From: Cliona cf. orientalis
Taxonomy: Eukaryota > Porifera > Demospongiae > Clionaida > Clionaidae
Assembly (NCBI GenBank): GCA_963930775.1
Contig: OZ005690.1
Coordinates: 10,132,411 to 10,196,410 of the forward strand
Reading direction: 5' to 3'
DNA: 64,000 nucleotides
In this document: positions 61,790 to 64,000 of the stretch, piece by piece
Layout of the letters: every line of letters starts with the position of its first letter
Numbering within the stretch: the stretch's first letter is position 1
Notes under the pieces: generated by a model
Told to the model about the DNA's origin: nothing
What the model saw: only the letters and a program-made list of their open reading frames with translations
The model's database searches: none
Program-made: the position numbers and the translations under genes

Positions 61790-61999
61790 TATAGGAATTT
61801 GTGGTATAGTCCAGTGGCACCATGTTAATTATCTTGTCGACTATAATAATTAATGACTTAATCATAGTAACTGTCATGATTAAGACATTCTTGAGGCAAC
61901 CCACACTGGTTTGATTCACCCTGTATGGTCTATATGTATTTTTACAGTGTATATGCACTTGTCGAGAATGACTTCATATCCTCCAGGAGACCAATCTGG

Positions 62000-62135
62000 C
62001 CAGCCAGATGTACATATGTGTGAGCATGTGCATGTGTATGTTTGTGTGTGTGCCACATGTGCGTGTGCATGTGTGTGTCTGTTTGTGCACGTGAATGTGT
62101 AACAGTATGTGTGTGTGCATGTGCATATGTGTGAC
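62000..62135 (+). repeat. (TG)-rich microsatellite
   Basis: Irregular GTGTGTGCATGTG repeats; the apparent short frames across it are artefacts. Confidence 0.8.
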
Positions 62136-62540
62136 AGGAAATGAAATAGCATTAATTTTTCATTGTCCGTTGGAAGTTGGTTTAATTCGTGTGTGTATAT
62201 GTGTTTGAAAGAAAAGAAATAAGAGGGATTGGAGTGATGTCTGTTGGCTATCCATGACTGGAGGCTATAATATTATGTGTATGCTCCTGAATAGAATAAT
62301 ATATTAATAATTATCACTGTGTTTCGTGACAGTTCGATCAGTTCCCGTTGGTTCATCTTTTTTTTTTACATAGTTGCACAGTTCCTTTCCTGGGATTTAG
62401 CACTAGTGCCCCATGATATGTTCCCAGTTAGTGAATTAATTACATGTAGCGAGGATGCACTGTTCAGTAGCCCTATAGCAACAACAGTAATTATGTACAT
62501 TTACCCTTAAGACTTGGACCAACAGGTGTGCACACTTAAT

Positions 62541-62931
62541 TACCGTAGAAACTGGTTGTTAAGCGCATGCGCTTATAACACGCGGCAGCAAGAAAATATG
62601 CGCTCAATAAAAAGTATGCGCTTAACAGGAAGCATACGCTTAATTAAAAGTGCTAAAACACGGTAGGTGGGGCGTGCGTAAAGAACGTATAGAGGGTAGA
62701 AAGGCCTATGGCGATGGCCAAGGAGCGAACAGAGAGTGTAATTCTCGACGTTTTCTTCTCCAGCCTACTTCTAACCTTCTTTCTTGGCTCGTGTAACCGA
62801 TCGCTCGTCGTTCAGGTGGCTTGCTGGGCATATGCGCCTAACAAAGAGCGGTAAAGCTCGCACAAAACTATGCGCTTAATAAAAAGTATGCGCTTAACAG
62901 CGAGCAGCGCTTAACAACCAGTTTCTACGGT
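62541..62931. mobile_element. TACCGTAGAAACTGGTTGTT inverted-repeat element
   Basis: Left TACCGTAGAAACTGGTTGTT and right AACAACCAGTTTCTACGGTA are exact complements, with AAGCGCATGCGCTT inside and repeated ATGCGCTTAA. TA at both ends. Confidence 0.9.
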
Positions 62932-63727
62932 ATTTAATTTAGGATTTACATGTACACTACTATTAATTACTCTAATTTTATCACTAATTCTCTGTCCCAT
63001 GTGTTCCGATGCATGTATAGGTTACATCAAGAGGTGTAGGTCTCCACGGGATTTACACACCGAGGGCTGGGGGGCCAAGGCTGTGTAAATCGCATAGCTA
63101 GAGACCAAACCGAGTGATATAACCAACTTGTAATATGGGCTATGTGGCCCCGGCAACGTATCTACGGTCTAGCGAATACAGTGCCAGCCATAAAGGAACA
63201 GTTCAAGCCATCATCGTCGATCGAGTTGCCACTAGATATCGATGAATAGTGAGCTGACACCATATTTTCTGTCCAACTACAGCTTCATCCTTGATATTCA
63301 GAACCACAATACTATCATCGTTTCATACAAAAGGCTGGCTATATCATCGCTGTCTTAATTTTAACTCGAAGTAGCTAGTCTGAGTGCAGCTACCGCTAGC
63401 GTTGTTTCTACTAGTACTGCTGATTTGGCAATCATTCGTTCAATTAACACAGTATTAAAGACCTGCCCACTAATCATCTGCATACCGACACTGACAGTAT
63501 AGTACTCTGCATAGCTATATCTTTTCACTGCTGCATTCTGTAACCACCCTAGCGGGCATAATCATATTATAGCCTCAGAGATAGGTGATCGAATAAATAT
63601 TTAGACGCCTACAAGTATTATTTAGATACCTACAAGAGGTGTACAAGTTATTTAAATACCTCGCTGGACAGCACCTATGAAGCAACCTGATCGGTCAGAA
63701 TGTTACAACCATGGTACAAGTTATAAT
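62932..63727. other. Unassigned non-coding DNA
   Basis: Less AT-rich than neighbours around 63015-63240. No convincing exon. Confidence 0.3.
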
Positions 63728-64000
63728 CAGGCCCGTAGGCAGGGGGGTGCACGTGCACCCCCCCCCCTTTTTTCAGCCTAATAATTGCATGTCATTTCAC
63801 AGAAGTTCTTAATTGCATGAGCAATAGACTGAGGCTGCAAGCTATCCTCTCTATCAGCTTGACAAAACCACACTTAGTGCAGCTAATTAACATCACACCT
63901 CAATCAATAAGCAGTTGTGACCAATACATGATTGATTATTATAGTAGTAGTAGCTTTAGCCTTGATACATATGAACTATGAAACCGAAATTCATATAGAT
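63728..64000. mobile_element. CAGGCCCGTAGGCA MITE, copy 2 (cut by the window edge)
   Basis: Begins CAGGCCCGTAGGCAGG, with GGGTGCACGTGCACCC, and follows 35715 onward almost base for base through CAATCAATAAGCAGTTGTGA. The right end lies outside the window. Confidence 0.85.

Noticed and set aside
62000-62135. CRISPR-like or tandem-array signal
   Set aside because: Simple TG-rich repeats without spacers, in an intron-rich animal-type genome.

Overview
The window looks like nuclear DNA of a sponge, most likely a demosponge. It is AT-rich and has intron-rich genes with short introns and GT/AG sites. Its gene families are ones I associate with sponges: a ROCO-type GTPase joined to Death-fold and ubiquitin domains, kinase-Kelch fusions, and beta-helix proteins with many membrane spans. 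There are many short inverted-repeat transposons. The species assignment is inference; no rRNA or mitochondrial marker is present.

Layout. 1-1.1 kb: end of a plus-strand gene with an ankyrin-like piece and half of a FYVE-like zinc finger. 1.1-6.3 kb: transposon remnants (GIY-YIG fragment, two TACCGTA elements, a perfect palindrome). 6.39-13.45 kb: an 18-exon gene that I modelled exon by exon, with consistent phases: Roc/COR GTPase, Ig-like, RING, SAM, ZU5, UPA-like region, second SAM, Death domain. This is the most interesting locus. 14.2-25.8 kb: a dopamine beta-hydroxylase/MOXD-like gene without its first copper domain. One intron holds a very young Ty3/gypsy element (17090-23412) and one coding exon holds a 335-bp transposon. 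26.7-37.8 kb: a beta-helix, multi-membrane-span receptor-like gene cut by two insertions, a 1393-bp minisatellite-bearing foldback element and a 5.9-kb repeat island. 38.5-44.5 kb: two convergent kinase-Kelch paralogues, both with frame damage. 44.8-49.9 kb: a minus-strand STARD7 orthologue (START-domain lipid transfer, mitochondrial-type N-terminus) in eight exons. 52.8-57.1 kb: the 5' part of an ankyrin-repeat gene with about one repeat per exon. 57-64 kb: duplicated non-coding blocks and more short elements.

Mobile DNA dominates the space between exons. At least three families can be separated by their ends and target duplications: TACCGTA elements with TA ends, TAGCCTCGT foldbacks with 9-bp duplications, and CAGGGGCG-like elements with 5-bp duplications. 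Several sit in introns, and three insertions lie inside coding exons. Removing two of these restores the host reading frame exactly, so they can be dated relative to the gene. The genes do not form one pathway. The ROCO-RING-Death gene is a plausible innate-sensing or cell-death regulator, and the beta-helix and kinase-Kelch genes belong to lineage-expanded families that may act at the cell surface and in signalling.
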